DNA of 64,000 nucleotides, taken from assembly GCF_900451175.1 (NCBI RefSeq), contig NZ_UGJJ01000001.1:434001-498000 (forward strand), given 5' to 3'. A program made the translations under genes and the position numbers. This document shows, piece by piece, positions 45,559-55,193 of the stretch (position 1 is the first letter of the stretch; the number at the start of each line of letters is the position of its first letter). The stretch comes from Kingella potus. Lineage in GTDB: Bacteria; Pseudomonadota; Gammaproteobacteria; Burkholderiales; Neisseriaceae. A model generated the notes under the pieces. That model did no database searches, was not told the DNA's origin, and worked only from the letters and a program-made list of their open reading frames with translations.

Positions 45559-46845
45559 TTAACGCCGTGCGAGGATGGCGGTGGAAAGATAGGATTTCAC
45601 GCCGGCGGTAATCGCGTCGGCACACTGGCGGCGGAAGGTCATGCCGCTGAGTTTGCGTTCTTCTTCGGGATTGGAGAGGAAAGCGGTTTCCACCAAAATG
45701 GAGGGAATGTCGGGGGCGCGCAATACGGCGAAGTTGGCCTGGTCGAGATCGCCTTTGTGCAGTTTGTTGTAGCGTCCCAATTCAGCCAGCACTTTTTTGC
45801 CCAGCATCGCGCTGTCTTTGCCGGTAACGGTTTGGGTCATGTCGAGGATGGTGCTGTCCACGTCTTTGTTGCCGCCCGTTTTCACGCCGCCGACGGCATC
45901 GGCGTTGTTTTGCGTTTGGGCGAGGAATTTGGCCGCCGCGCTGCTCGCGCCGCGCGTGCTCAGGGTATATACGCCGGTGCCGCGCGCGCTGGGGCTGGTG
46001 AATGCGTCGGCGTGGATGGAGATGAAGAGGTCGGCACGCAGCCTGCGGGCTTTGGCCACGCGCACGCCCAGCGGGATGAATACGTCTTCGTTGCGGGTCA
46101 TGAATACTTTGTAACCCAGGCCTTCCATGCGTTTTTTGGTTTCGCGGGCGATGGAGAGCACCACGTCTTTTTCGCGCAGGCCGCTTTTGCCGATTGCGCC
46201 GGGGTCTTCGCCGCCGTGGCCGGGGTCGAGGACGATGATAGGCTGGCGGCTGTGGCGGCGGTCGGGCGCGGCGGGGGGCGGGTTGCTGCCGGCACGCGGC
46301 GGCTCGGGCGGGCGGCGTACCGGCGGGGTGTCCGCGCCGGTGCCCCTGCTGCTGATTTTGCCCCGCGAATAGTCTTCCAAGAGTGCCATCAGGGGATCGT
46401 TGGCATCGTCGGCGTGCATGGGGTAGAGGTCGGCCACGAGGCGGTGTTTGAAGCCGGCAACGGGGGCAAGGGTGAAAAGCTGGGGGTTTACTTCGGCTTT
46501 GAGGTCGATGACGATGCGCACGGTGTCGGCGGTGTTCTGGCCGACGCGGATGATGCCGATGTAGGGGTCGGAGCGTTGGACTTTGCTGTTGATTTCCTGC
46601 AAGACGGAGTTGAGCTGCACGCCTTTGATGTCGATCACGAGGCGGCGGGGGTGATCGAGCGTGAAGTAGTTGTATTGCAGCTTGTCGCTGGTTTCGATGG
46701 TGATGCGGCTGTACGCGCTGGCCGGCCAGATGCGCACGGCGACAAACTGGGGCGGCGCTTTGGCGAGGGCGGCAGGGGTAACGGTGAAAAGCAGGCCGGC
46801 GGTGGCGCTGCGGACTATTTGGCGGCGGGTATATTTTTTATCCAT
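45559..46845 (-). CDS. amiC: N-acetylmuramoyl-L-alanine amidase AmiC
   Basis: The 428-residue periplasmic enzyme cleaves stem peptides from septal peptidoglycan during cell separation. It starts with a twin-arginine type signal (YTRRQIVRS, then a hydrophobic run ending AALAKA near 30). An AMIN domain covers about 33-130, a Pro-rich linker about 165-200, and the zinc amidase_3 domain about 203-428 with VLDPGHGGEDPGA near 205-217, a TRNEDVFIPL segment, SIHADAF near 285 and VETAFLSNPEEE near 390. The frame is open upstream, but ATG 46845 begins the signal. It overlaps the end of tsaE by 31 bases, so they are cotranscribed, as in other Neisseria. Confidence 0.95.
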   Translation of the reverse strand: MDKKYTRRQIVRSATAGLLFTVTPAALAKAPPQFVAVRIWPASAYSRITIETSDKLQYNYFTLDHPRRLVIDIKGVQLNSVLQEINSKVQRSDPYIGIIRVGQNTADTVRIVIDLKAEVNPQLFTLAPVAGFKHRLVADLYPMHADDANDPLMALLEDYSRGKISSRGTGADTPPVRRPPEPPRAGSNPPPAAPDRRHSRQPIIVLDPGHGGEDPGAIGKSGLREKDVVLSIARETKKRMEGLGYKVFMTRNEDVFIPLGVRVAKARRLRADLFISIHADAFTSPSARGTGVYTLSTRGASSAAAKFLAQTQNNADAVGGVKTGGNKDVDSTILDMTQTVTGKDSAMLGKKVLAELGRYNKLHKGDLDQANFAVLRAPDIPSILVETAFLSNPEEERKLSGMTFRRQCADAITAGVKSYLSTAILARR

Positions 46846-47300
46846 GCTTCTAAACTTTTTCGGCCGTGGTTTGTGTGGTGCTGCAAAACGGCACGCCTGC
46901 CCGCGCCTTCGTGGGAAAGGGTGAGGGTGATGTCCGGTGCGGGGGTGTATGCCCCCCCTTTGTCCGGCCATTCGATCAGGCAGACGGCTCCGCCGCCGGC
47001 CAAATCGTCCAGCCCCGCGTCCTCCCACTCTTCGGGTGAGGAAAAGCGGTAGAGGTCGAAATGGTGCAGCGTAAAACGGGGCAGCGGGTAGGATTCGGCG
47101 ATGGTGTAGGTGGGGCTTTTCACCGTGCCGGAAAAACCGAGCGCGCGCAGGAGGTTGCGGGCGAAAGTGGTTTTCCCCGCGCCCAAATCCCCTTGCAGCC
47201 ACAGCACCAGCGGCGCATCGAGGCCGTCTGAAAAGGCGGCGGCGAAAGCGGCGGCGGCGGCTTCGTCGGGAAGGGGGAAAACGGCGGCGGATGCGGTCAT
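46815..47300 (-). CDS. tsaE: tRNA threonylcarbamoyladenosine biosynthesis ATPase TsaE
   Basis: The 161-residue P-loop protein works with TsaB and TsaD to make t6A37 in ANN-decoding tRNAs. Walker A is GDLGAGKT at 37-44, followed by GTVKSPTYTI near 58 and HHFDLYRF near 78, all typical. The start ATG 47300 has no obvious Shine-Dalgarno; an upstream TTG at 47345 is possible but less likely. A DUS inside the N-terminal helix encodes Phe-Ser-Asp-Gly-Leu. It heads an operon with amiC and is divergent from recC. Confidence 0.92.
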   Translation of the reverse strand: MTASAAVFPLPDEAAAAAFAAAFSDGLDAPLVLWLQGDLGAGKTTFARNLLRALGFSGTVKSPTYTIAESYPLPRFTLHHFDLYRFSSPEEWEDAGLDDLAGGGAVCLIEWPDKGGAYTPAPDITLTLSHEGAGRRAVLQHHTNHGRKSLEAWIKNIPAAK

Positions 47301-47376
47301 CGGTGGTGCGTTCTGCTGGCGGGAAAAGGCCGGATTATGCGGCAAAAGGCGGCGTTTGCAAACCGGACGGCGGCAG

Positions 47377-47416
47377 AGGCCGTCTGAAAAAACGTTTGCG
47401 CGTTTTCAGACGGCCC
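47377..47416. repeat. Inverted DUS pair between divergent tsaE and recC
   Basis: AGGCCGTCTGAAAA and its inverse flank about 12 bases. Since both neighbouring genes start away from it, it lies in promoter DNA rather than at a 3' end. Confidence 0.7.
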
Positions 47417-47472
47417 CTGCCTTTCCGCTATAATGCCCGCCTTTTTCCCCCGACCCGCCGCGAAAGAGTGCC

Positions 47473-50400
47473 ATGCTCCGTCTCTACCAGTCCAACCGCC
47501 TCGAAGATTTGGCCGCGCTGCTGCAAAAAGTACAGGAAAGCAGCCCCTTGTCCGAGCCGCTGCTGCCGGAAGAAATCATCGTGCAGAGCCAGGGGATGCG
47601 GCGTTTTATCGGCAACTATCTGGCCGAACATAGCGGCATCGCGGCCAACATCCGCTTCTCCCTGCCCGCCGGCTTCAACTGGCGGCTGGTGCGCAGCCTG
47701 CTGCCGGACATTCCCGAGCTGAGCCCGTTCGACACCGAAGTCATGCGCTGGAGGCTTTTGGGGCTGTTTGTTTCAGACGGCCTCTCGTCTGCCGGACTGG
47801 CAGCGGCAAAAGCCGCGCTGTCGGGCTACCTCTCCGGCGGCGGCGCGGCGGCCTACCAGCTCGCAGGGCAGCTTGCCGACATTTTCGACCAGTACCTCGT
47901 CTACCGCCCCGACTGGACCGACGCATGGCAGCGCGGCAGGCTGCTGGATTTGGGCGGCGACGAAGCATGGCAGGCCGAACTGTGGCGTTTCCTGAACGAC
48001 GGCCAAACCGCGCCCCACCGCGTGGAAATGTGGCACAGGCTGGAAAAAGCCCTCGAATCGCCGCCCGCAAACGCCCTGCCGGAACGCATCTGCGTTTTCG
48101 GCATCGCCGCGCTCGCCCCGATGTATCTGCAACTCTTACAGGCCGTCGCTCGGCACAGCGAAGTGCACATCTTCGCCCTGAACCCCTCCTCCGAATACTG
48201 GGGCAACATCATCGATCCCGCGCAAATCCTCGCCGAAGGCGGCGGCACCGGCCTGTCTGCCGCCGGCCACCCGCTTCTGGCCTCGCTGGGCAAGCAGGGG
48301 CGCGACTTCTTCAACGCCCTTGCCGAAAGCGAAGCGCACACCGACCTCTCCGTCTATCACGACCACCCGCTTTCCGACAGCCTGCTGCACCGCCTGCAAT
48401 ACGGCCTGCAAACCCTCGCCCCGCCGGACAAAACCGCCGCATTGGACGACAGCATCCGCATCGTTTCCGCCCACAGCCCCCTGCGCGAACTGGAAATCCT
48501 CAAAGACCACCTGCTAGCCCTGTTCGCCCGCGATCCCGATCTGCAGGCACACGACACCGTCGTCCTCACCCCCGACATCGAACCCTACGCCCCCTACATC
48601 GAAGCCGTTTTCGGACGCGAAAGCGGCCGCCCCCTGCCCTACTCCCTGGCCGACGTGAAACTCAGCCGCCGCCGCCCCCTGCTCCACGCCGTCGGACAAG
48701 TGATCGACATCTTCGACAGCCGCTTCGAAGCCGACAAAATCCTCGCCCTGCTCGACAGCGACACCGTCCTGCAACGCTTCGGCCTCACCCGCGAAGACCT
48801 CCCCCTGCTGCACGACACCGCCGCCCGCCTCAACATCCGCTGGGGCTGGGACGAAACCATGCGCGACGGCACAGACCCCCTCTTCACCTGGCGGCAGGGG
48901 CTGGACCGCATCATCCTCGGCTGGATGCTGCCCGACAACGGCGCACTCTGGCAGGGACACGCCCCCTGGCACACCGACCCCGGCCACATCCCCGTCCTCG
49001 CCCGTTTTGCCGCCTTCCTCCGCCGCCTCGCCCACTGGCGGCAGACCTGGCAGCAGAGCGCGTCCGCCGCCGTTTGGACACAGCGCATCGGCGCAATGGC
49101 CGAAGACCTGTTCGCCCAAGACGACCAGGGCCGCCAAGACATCCAGCAGCTTGCCGCAGCACTCGCCCGCTGGCAGCAGGAAACCGACCTTGCCGGCTTC
49201 GACGGCGCACTCGATTCCGCCACCGCCAACCGCCACCTCGCCCGCTTTCTCGACAGCCGCAGCGAAGCCGGCTTCCTGCACGGCGGCATCACCTTTTGCA
49301 GCATGGTGCCCATGCGTTCCCTGCCCTTCAAAACCCTCTGCCTGCTCGGCCTGAACGACGGACAATTCCCCCGCGACACCCGCGCCGCCGCCTTCGACCT
49401 CATCGCCCGCCACCCCCGCAGGGGCGACCGCGCCCGCCGCGACGACGACCGCTACCTCTTCCTCGAAGCCCTCGTCAGCGCGCGCCGCCACCTCTATCTC
49501 TCCTATGTCGGCCGCAGCATCCGCAGCAACGAAGAACTCGCCCCCTCCGCCCTGCTCAACGAACTGGCCGACTGCCTCGCCGACATGACCGGCACCACCC
49601 TCGACACCCTCCGCAGCACCAAGATAGAGCAACACCCCCTGCAAGCCTTCTCCACCCGCTACTTCGACGGCAGCGGCCTGGCCGGCAGCCGCAGCGACTA
49701 CGCCGAAGCCCTCAACCGCCCGTCCGAGCAGGCCGCCCCCTTCTACACCGCCCCCCTGTCCGACGACACCCCGCCGGAACACGTCTCCCAAGCCGACTTC
49801 CTCGACTTCTGGAAAAACCCCGTCCGCCACTGGCTGCGCCGCAAGCTCGACTGGCGCGCCCCCTACCGCGACGAAGCCTGGCAGTCTGCCGAACCCTTCG
49901 ACCCCCCGCGCGGACGCGACACCGCCGCCGCCTACACCGAAGCCCGCCGCCTGCACCAAGACTTCGCCGACACCGCCGCCGCCCTCGAAGCCCGCTCCAT
50001 GCTGCCCGCCGGCGAACTCGGCACACTCTGGCGCGGGCAATACGAAGCCGCCGCCAAATCCCTCGACCAAACCCTGCTCGACAGCCCCGCCCTGCCCGAT
50101 GCCCCCTACGAATACTTTTCAGACGGCCTCACACTCCGCGGCAGCCTCGGCAGCCTGCACGCGCACGGGCAAATCCACATCCTCGACCACCGCCCCAACG
50201 CCCCCGAGCAAACCGTCCTCCTGCTGCAACACCTCATCTGCAACGCCGTCCGTCCCGCTGCGGCAGCCGACCTGCGCAGCCACTGGATACAGCCCGACCG
50301 CATCCTCACCCTGCCGCCCATCGGCCGAAGCCGTGCACAGGAAATCCTCGACGGCTGGCTCGCCTGGTGGCGCAGCGGCCAAAACCGCCCCCTGCCCTTC

Positions 50401-50673
50401 TTCGCCAAAACCACCCTCGCCGCCGCCGAAGCCCTGCTTGCGGGCAGCCAAAAAAACGAAGCGGAACGCCGCAAAGCCGCCCGCACCGCAGCCCGCGCCG
50501 CCTACTTCGGCAGCAAAAACAGCACCGGCCAGGCAGACTACGCCGAAGTCGCCCAGGTTTTCGGCCGCAACGACACCCCGCCCGTCGAAGAAGACGACTT
50601 CTGGCTGCTGGCCGAAAACCTCGTCCTCCCCCTTTTGTCCGCCGTACGGGAAACAGACGGCCAATCCGATTAA
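47473..50673 (+). CDS. recC: Exodeoxyribonuclease V subunit gamma
   Basis: The 1,066-residue protein is RecC, the Chi-recognising subunit of the RecBCD helicase-nuclease for double-strand-break repair. It starts LRLYQSNRLEDLAALL as usual, has the VQSQGMRRFIGNYLAE segment near 36, the inactivated-helicase core with FCSMVPMRSLPFKTLCLLGLNDGQFPR (within 610-640), RRGDRARRDDDRYLFLEALVSAR (within 650-675) and the degenerate nuclease-like C-terminal third. Two in-frame DUS encode Ser-Asp-Gly-Leu, near residues 100 and 880, both in loop-like regions. recB and recD are not in the window. It is followed by a repeat array. Confidence 0.95.
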   Translation: MLRLYQSNRLEDLAALLQKVQESSPLSEPLLPEEIIVQSQGMRRFIGNYLAEHSGIAANIRFSLPAGFNWRLVRSLLPDIPELSPFDTEVMRWRLLGLFVSDGLSSAGLAAAKAALSGYLSGGGAAAYQLAGQLADIFDQYLVYRPDWTDAWQRGRLLDLGGDEAWQAELWRFLNDGQTAPHRVEMWHRLEKALESPPANALPERICVFGIAALAPMYLQLLQAVARHSEVHIFALNPSSEYWGNIIDPAQILAEGGGTGLSAAGHPLLASLGKQGRDFFNALAESEAHTDLSVYHDHPLSDSLLHRLQYGLQTLAPPDKTAALDDSIRIVSAHSPLRELEILKDHLLALFARDPDLQAHDTVVLTPDIEPYAPYIEAVFGRESGRPLPYSLADVKLSRRRPLLHAVGQVIDIFDSRFEADKILALLDSDTVLQRFGLTREDLPLLHDTAARLNIRWGWDETMRDGTDPLFTWRQGLDRIILGWMLPDNGALWQGHAPWHTDPGHIPVLARFAAFLRRLAHWRQTWQQSASAAVWTQRIGAMAEDLFAQDDQGRQDIQQLAAALARWQQETDLAGFDGALDSATANRHLARFLDSRSEAGFLHGGITFCSMVPMRSLPFKTLCLLGLNDGQFPRDTRAAAFDLIARHPRRGDRARRDDDRYLFLEALVSARRHLYLSYVGRSIRSNEELAPSALLNELADCLADMTGTTLDTLRSTKIEQHPLQAFSTRYFDGSGLAGSRSDYAEALNRPSEQAAPFYTAPLSDDTPPEHVSQADFLDFWKNPVRHWLRRKLDWRAPYRDEAWQSAEPFDPPRGRDTAAAYTEARRLHQDFADTAAALEARSMLPAGELGTLWRGQYEAAAKSLDQTLLDSPALPDAPYEYFSDGLTLRGSLGSLHAHGQIHILDHRPNAPEQTVLLLQHLICNAVRPAAAADLRSHWIQPDRILTLPPIGRSRAQEILDGWLAWWRSGQNRPLPFFAKTTLAAAEALLAGSQKNEAERRKAARTAARAAYFGSKNSTGQADYAEVAQVFGRNDTPPVEEDDFWLLAENLVLPLLSAVRETDGQSD

Positions 50674-50713
50674 AGCCGGAAACCACGCCGCAACAGCAGA
50701 CGGCGCAAACAAG

Positions 50714-51143
50714 GTAGGGTGTGTCGCCCCAATGCGGCGCACGCGTCCCCCGCCAATGCGCCTGTCAGGCCGTCTGAAAAACACCCGCCGCAAACAGGTA
50801 GGGTGTGTCGCCCCAAGGCGACGCACGCGTCCCCCGCCAATGCGCCTGTCAGGCCGTCTGAAAAATACCCGCCGCAAACAAGGTAGGGTGTGTCGCCCCA
50901 AGGCAACGCACGCGTCCCGAATGTTCCGCCAACCCCGCCCGCACACCCCACCAAACCGAAAACCGCGCGCGTTGCAGGGCAATACACCCCACACAGCGGC
51001 AGAGGCCGTCTGAAAAACACCCGCCGCAAACAGTAGGGTGTGTCGCCCCAAGGCGACGCACGCGTCCCGAATGTTCCGCTAACCCCCGCCCGCATACCCT
51101 GCCAAACCGAAAACCGCGTGCGTTGCAGTGCAATACACCCCAC
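50714..51143. repeat. Array of two full and two single-arm DUS-linked hairpin repeats
   Basis: The 50674-51254 gap has no gene. Single arms lie at 50714-50746 and 50798-50830, each followed by the same CCGCCAATGCGCCTGTC spacer and a DUS. Full copies are at 50883-50992 and 51033-51143; both end CACCCCAC rather than CACCCTAC. The spacing suggests a progressive duplication of an 84-bp single-arm unit beside a 150-bp full unit. Confidence 0.9.
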
Positions 51144-51153
51144 ACAGCGGCAG

Positions 51154-51193
51154 AGGCCGTCTGAAACCCGCAACCGCGTTTTTCAGACGGCCT
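51154..51193 (+). terminator. DUS pair upstream of the RnfD/FG-GAP gene
   Basis: An inverted DUS pair closes the repeat array. It may stop transcripts arriving from recC. A further DUS at 51236-51249 lies in the 5' untranslated region of the next gene, six bases before its start codon, where a ribosome binding site would be expected. Confidence 0.65.
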
Positions 51194-51254
51194 TTCCGTT
51201 TCCGCCCACCCCGTTTGTTCTATAATCCGCGCCTTTTTCAGACGGCCTGCTCCC

Positions 51255-53966
51255 ATGATCGCACTCGACCGCCTTCCCGCCAAAAACGATCCCCGCCTGC
51301 CCGTTTTGCTGCTGCAATGCACCTTCGTGTTCTGCGGCATCACTTTTTGGGGCTTCAACCGCAGCCCGGCGCAGGTCGGCCTGATACTCGCCGTGTGCGT
51401 CGTCCTCGACTGCACGCTGCACTACCTGCTGCGTAAAAAAACGCTGCTCGTCCCCATCAGCGGCCTGATTACCGGCCTCGGCCTGTCGGTGCTGACCAAT
51501 TTCTCCCACGGCCTGTGGCTCGCGCTGGTGCCGCCCTTTTTCGCCACCGCCTCGAAATACGTGTTTACCGTGAACGGGCGGCATATTTACAACCCCGGCC
51601 TGTTCGGCGTGATTGCCGCGCTGGTATTGAGCGACGGCATGATCACCCCCTCCCCCGCCTACCAGTGGGGCGGCGCGGGCATCACCGCCTTTTTCATCGC
51701 CACCGCCGCGCTGATGCTGTTTGCCCTCAACATCCGCCGCAGCGTGCTGATTGCATCGTTTCTCGTGTTCTACGCCATGCAGCTCGGCCTGCGCGCCTGG
51801 CTGCTGCGCCACCACATCCCGCCGCAAACCCTGTTTATGGGCGCGTTTTCCTCGCCCGCCTTCTACCTCTTCACCTTCTTCATGATTACCGACCCGCCCA
51901 CCTCCGCCCAAACGCCGAAAGGGCAGGTATTCATGGCCTTTTTCATTGTTTTTGTCGATTTGCTGCTGCACAAATTCCAAAGTTTCTCCACCCTGTTTTA
52001 CGCCGCCTTCGCCTACATGACCCTACGCGGCCTGTGGCTGCTGTGGCAAAACCGCGCCCGTTACGCCCGCCCCGCCGCCATCCTGCGGCAAGAAGCCAAA
52101 GCCCTGCTGCTCACCGGCCTGATCGGCCTGGGCGGCTGGGGCGCATACCGCGCCACCCATGCCTTTGCCGGCGGCGAAACCCATTTCCGTTTTGTCCGAA
52201 TCCCCGCCGCGCAAAGCGGCATCGGCGGCACGCAGGGCGACATTTGGGAGCGCACCGACCCGCGTATGCACCACATCGCCAAATGGCTGCTCTCCGTCGG
52301 CGATGCCGCCGCCGTGGCCGATGCCGACAACGACGGCCTGCCCGACATCTTCCTCACCCAGCCGCTCAAATCCGAACAAGACCGCGCCCAACTGTTTTTA
52401 AACAAAGGCAATTTCCGCTTCGAGCGTTTCGACATCCCCCAGCTCGCACCCCACCGCACCCACCCCGAGCAACACGGCCTCATCGCCGCCGCCACCTGGT
52501 TTGACATGGACAACGACGGCGACCGCGACCTGCTCCTGGGCACAGGCTTCGGCAAAGGCCGCCTGCTGCGCAACGAGCTCAAAGAAACAGGCCGTCTGAA
52601 CTTCACCGAAATCGGCCGCCAAAGCGGCCTCGACAACTACCAAATCAGCGTGGCCACCAACGTTCTCGACCTCGACAACGACGGCAAACTCGACATCTTC
52701 GTCGGCAACGTCATGCAAACCACCCTCGGCGGCTACAACCGCCCCGTACCCTACAACATCTTCAAGCTGCCCGCGCCCGAATACGAAGGCGACCGCCGCA
52801 TGTTCAACGTCATGCACCAAAGCTGGCACAACGCCGACAACGCCGACGAAAACCTCCTGTTCCGCAACCTCGGCGGCGGCCGTTTCGCCCGCATCCCGCA
52901 AGAGCAGACCGGATTTTCCGGCAAACGCTGGACCATGGCCGCCGCCACGGGCGACCTCAACGGCGACGGCTACGCCGACCTCTACATCGCAAACGACTTC
53001 GGCCCCGACGAGCTCTACCTCAACCGTCAGGGCAAAGGCTTCCTCGCCGTCAAAGGCAGCTTCTCCGGCTCCGTCGGCCGCGACACCTACAAAGGCATGA
53101 ACGCCACCTTCGGCGATTTGGACGACAACGGCCGCCCCGACATCCACGTTTCCAACGTCCACGAAAAGCTCCAAGCCGAAGGCAGCCTGCTGTGGATGAA
53201 TTACAGCCAGCCCGGCCAAACCGACGCAGCCGCCTTCCGCGACGAAGCCGCCCGCCGCAACGCCCTGAACGAACGCCGCTTCGGCTGGGGTGCGGCCTTC
53301 GGCGACCTCGACCGCGACGGCCGTCTTGATTTTGTCCAGGCCAACGGCATGGCCGACGATGCCTACGACAAAAAAGAAGCCGTCTGCCCCGACTACTGGT
53401 ACTGGAACGCCCAAATCGCCCTCACCAACCCCGACGTGCACGGCTACGCCGACCGCTGGGCCGACGTACGCGGCCGCTGCGTCTTCGGCAGCGAAGCCAA
53501 CCGCATCTACATGAATAAAGGCGGCTATTTCACCGATGCCGCCGAACAGGCCGGCTGGACGGAAAAAGGCACCTCGCGCGGCATGATACTGGCCGACTTC
53601 GACAACGACGGCGACCTCGACAGCCTCGTAACCCACATGACCGCCGCCCCCAGCCTCTACCGCAACGACTCCGCCCCCGCCGGCTGGATCGGCCTCCAAC
53701 TGGCCGGCAACGGCACAAGCTGCAACCGCGACGCGCAGGGCACCCGCGCCGTCCTATCCGCCGAAGACAGCCCCACCGCCTCCGCACAGCACCGCGAGGT
53801 ATACGCCAACAACGGCCTCGCCGCCCAAAACGACCCCCGCATCCTCTTCGGCCTCGGCAGCCGCAGAGCCGGCAGCGTCCGCATCGGCATCCAATGGTGC
53901 GGACGCGGGCCGGTGCAAAGCTACACCCTGCAAACAGGACGCTACCACCGCATCACCCAACAGTAA
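51255..53966 (+). CDS. RnfD/NqrB-like membrane domain fused to FG-GAP and UnbV/ASPIC domains
   Basis: The 903-residue protein has two parts. Residues 1 to about 290 form some nine membrane helices resembling RnfD/NqrB/RnfE: ISGLITGLGLSVL near 68, KYVFTVNGRHIYNPGLFG near 98-115 and FMITDPPTSAQTPKGQ near 213-228. The FMN-attaching SGAT-type motif is not apparent. From about 330 to 790 come seven FG-GAP/VCBS calcium-binding repeats (DADNDGLPDIF, DMDNDGDRDLL, DLDNDGKLDIF, DLNGDGYADLY, DLDDNGRPDIH, DLDRDGRLDF, DFDNDGDLDS), a likely periplasmic beta-propeller. The last 100 residues fit the UnbV/ASPIC domain (ILFGLGSRRAGSVRIGIQW). Role unknown; a redox or surface-binding function is inference. The start lacks a clear Shine-Dalgarno and sits just behind a DUS. 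Confidence 0.8.
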   Translation: MIALDRLPAKNDPRLPVLLLQCTFVFCGITFWGFNRSPAQVGLILAVCVVLDCTLHYLLRKKTLLVPISGLITGLGLSVLTNFSHGLWLALVPPFFATASKYVFTVNGRHIYNPGLFGVIAALVLSDGMITPSPAYQWGGAGITAFFIATAALMLFALNIRRSVLIASFLVFYAMQLGLRAWLLRHHIPPQTLFMGAFSSPAFYLFTFFMITDPPTSAQTPKGQVFMAFFIVFVDLLLHKFQSFSTLFYAAFAYMTLRGLWLLWQNRARYARPAAILRQEAKALLLTGLIGLGGWGAYRATHAFAGGETHFRFVRIPAAQSGIGGTQGDIWERTDPRMHHIAKWLLSVGDAAAVADADNDGLPDIFLTQPLKSEQDRAQLFLNKGNFRFERFDIPQLAPHRTHPEQHGLIAAATWFDMDNDGDRDLLLGTGFGKGRLLRNELKETGRLNFTEIGRQSGLDNYQISVATNVLDLDNDGKLDIFVGNVMQTTLGGYNRPVPYNIFKLPAPEYEGDRRMFNVMHQSWHNADNADENLLFRNLGGGRFARIPQEQTGFSGKRWTMAAATGDLNGDGYADLYIANDFGPDELYLNRQGKGFLAVKGSFSGSVGRDTYKGMNATFGDLDDNGRPDIHVSNVHEKLQAEGSLLWMNYSQPGQTDAAAFRDEAARRNALNERRFGWGAAFGDLDRDGRLDFVQANGMADDAYDKKEAVCPDYWYWNAQIALTNPDVHGYADRWADVRGRCVFGSEANRIYMNKGGYFTDAAEQAGWTEKGTSRGMILADFDNDGDLDSLVTHMTAAPSLYRNDSAPAGWIGLQLAGNGTSCNRDAQGTRAVLSAEDSPTASAQHREVYANNGLAAQNDPRILFGLGSRRAGSVRIGIQWCGRGPVQSYTLQTGRYHRITQQ

Positions 53967-54024
53967 GCCCCGTTTTCAGACGGCCGCAAACAAAACACCG
54001 CCCGACAGCGGACGGCGCAAACAA

Positions 54025-54354
54025 GTAGGGTGTGTCGCCCCAAGGCGACGCACGCGTCCCAAGCACTCCGCAAACCGCCACGCAAGCCCTGCCAAACAAA
54101 AACCGCGTGCGTTGCGGAGCAACACACCCTACGCAACGGCTAAGGCCGTCTGAAAAAACGCACAGCGCAAACCAGGTAGGGTGTGTCGCCCTAAGGCGAC
54201 GCACGCGTCCCAAGCACTCCGCAAACCGCCACGCACACCCTGCCAAACAAAAACCGTGTGCATTGCAGGGCAACACCCTGTGCAGCGGCAGAGGCCGTCT
54301 GAAAAAGCAGACTGCGGCAAACAAACAGGGTGTGTCGCACAGCCACGCACGCGT
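54025..54354. repeat. Array of two full and one single-arm DUS-linked hairpin repeats
   Basis: The 53967-54437 gap has no gene. Full copies lie at 54025-54132 and 54176-54280, with the same core (CAAGCACTCCGCAAACCGCC). A single arm is at 54326-54354. The second copy is decayed at its right arm, having lost part of ACACACCCTAC. Confidence 0.88.
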
Positions 54355-54372
54355 CCCCCGCCAAAACGGCAA

Positions 54373-54413
54373 AGGCCGTCTGAAAACCCGCAATACCGGT
54401 TTTCAGACGGCCT
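54373..54413 (-). terminator. DUS-pair terminator of rph
   Basis: AGGCCGTCTGAAAACC and its inverse surround a nine-base centre, 24 bases past the rph stop on the minus strand. Confidence 0.78.
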
Positions 54414-54437
54414 TTCGTCCTACTGCGCACGGCGGTG

Positions 54438-55166
54438 TCAGACAGCCGCCAACGCCCGTTTCTGCTCCGCCACCAGCGCGGCAACGCCCTTTTGTCCCAA
54501 ACCCAGCAGCGCGGCCAGCTCTTCGGGGGAGAAGGCCGCGCCTTCGGCCGTGCCCTGGATTTCGATGATGCCGCCTTTGTCGTCCATCACCATATTCACA
54601 TCGCTGTCGCAGCCGGAATCTTCCGGATAGTCCAAATCCAGCAGCGGCACGCCGCCGACGATGCCGGCGGACACGGCGGCAATGTGCGACACCAGCGGGT
54701 TTTCGCGGATGAGGCCGTCTGAAAGCAGCCGCCGCACAGCCAGGGCGAGGGCGACGTATCCGCCGCTGATGGAGGCGGTGCGCGTGCCGCCGTCGGCAGA
54801 GATGACGTCGCAGTCGATCAGAATCTGCCGCTCGCCAAGTTTTTCCATATCGACGGCGGCACGCAGCGAGCGGCCGATCAGGCGTTGGATTTCCTGGGTG
54901 CGGCCGCTCTGTTTGCCGGCGGCGGCTTCGCGGCGCGTGCGGGAGGCGGTGGCGGCGGGGAGCATACCGTATTCGGCGGTGAGCCAGCCCCGTCCCTGCC
55001 CGCGCAGAAAGGGCGGCACGCTTTCTTCGACCGAGGCGGTGCAGATAATGCGGGTGGCGCCGCATTCGATGAGTGCGGAGCCGGCGGCGTGCGGCAGGAA
55101 ATCCGGAGTGATGCGGACGGGACGCAGCGCGTCGGCGGCGCGGCCGGTGCGGATGTAGGCGGTCAT
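54438..55166 (-). CDS. rph: Ribonuclease PH
   Basis: The 242-residue phosphate-dependent exoribonuclease trims tRNA 3' ends. The family pattern is intact: [15 protein letters not shown] near 6, [21 protein letters not shown] near 36-56, [21 protein letters not shown] near 60-80, [16 protein letters not shown] near 92, [19 protein letters not shown] near 116-134 and DSDVNMVM near 183. ATG 55166 is the family start; an upstream TTG at 55193 is not needed. A DUS encodes Ser-Asp-Gly-Leu near residue 149. It is divergent from yicC across about 100 bases. Confidence 0.95.
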   Translation of the reverse strand: MTAYIRTGRAADALRPVRITPDFLPHAAGSALIECGATRIICTASVEESVPPFLRGQGRGWLTAEYGMLPAATASRTRREAAAGKQSGRTQEIQRLIGRSLRAAVDMEKLGERQILIDCDVISADGGTRTASISGGYVALALAVRRLLSDGLIRENPLVSHIAAVSAGIVGGVPLLDLDYPEDSGCDSDVNMVMDDKGGIIEIQGTAEGAAFSPEELAALLGLGQKGVAALVAEQKRALAAV

Positions 55167-55193
55167 GGCGGTGCTTTCTGTTAAAAAATGCAA

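Noticed and set aside
48514..50070. 518-codon minus-strand frame inside recC
   Set aside because: Gly/Val-rich reverse shadow of recC.
47925..50717. 930-codon plus-strand frame inside recC
   Set aside because: Pro/Arg-rich out-of-frame shadow of recC.
50674..51173. Open frames within the hairpin repeats, with recurring Cys-Arg-Pro-Lys and Arg-Ala-Thr-His type peptides
   Set aside because: The peptides are translations of the repeat arms and DUS, recur in every array and have no ribosome binding sites.
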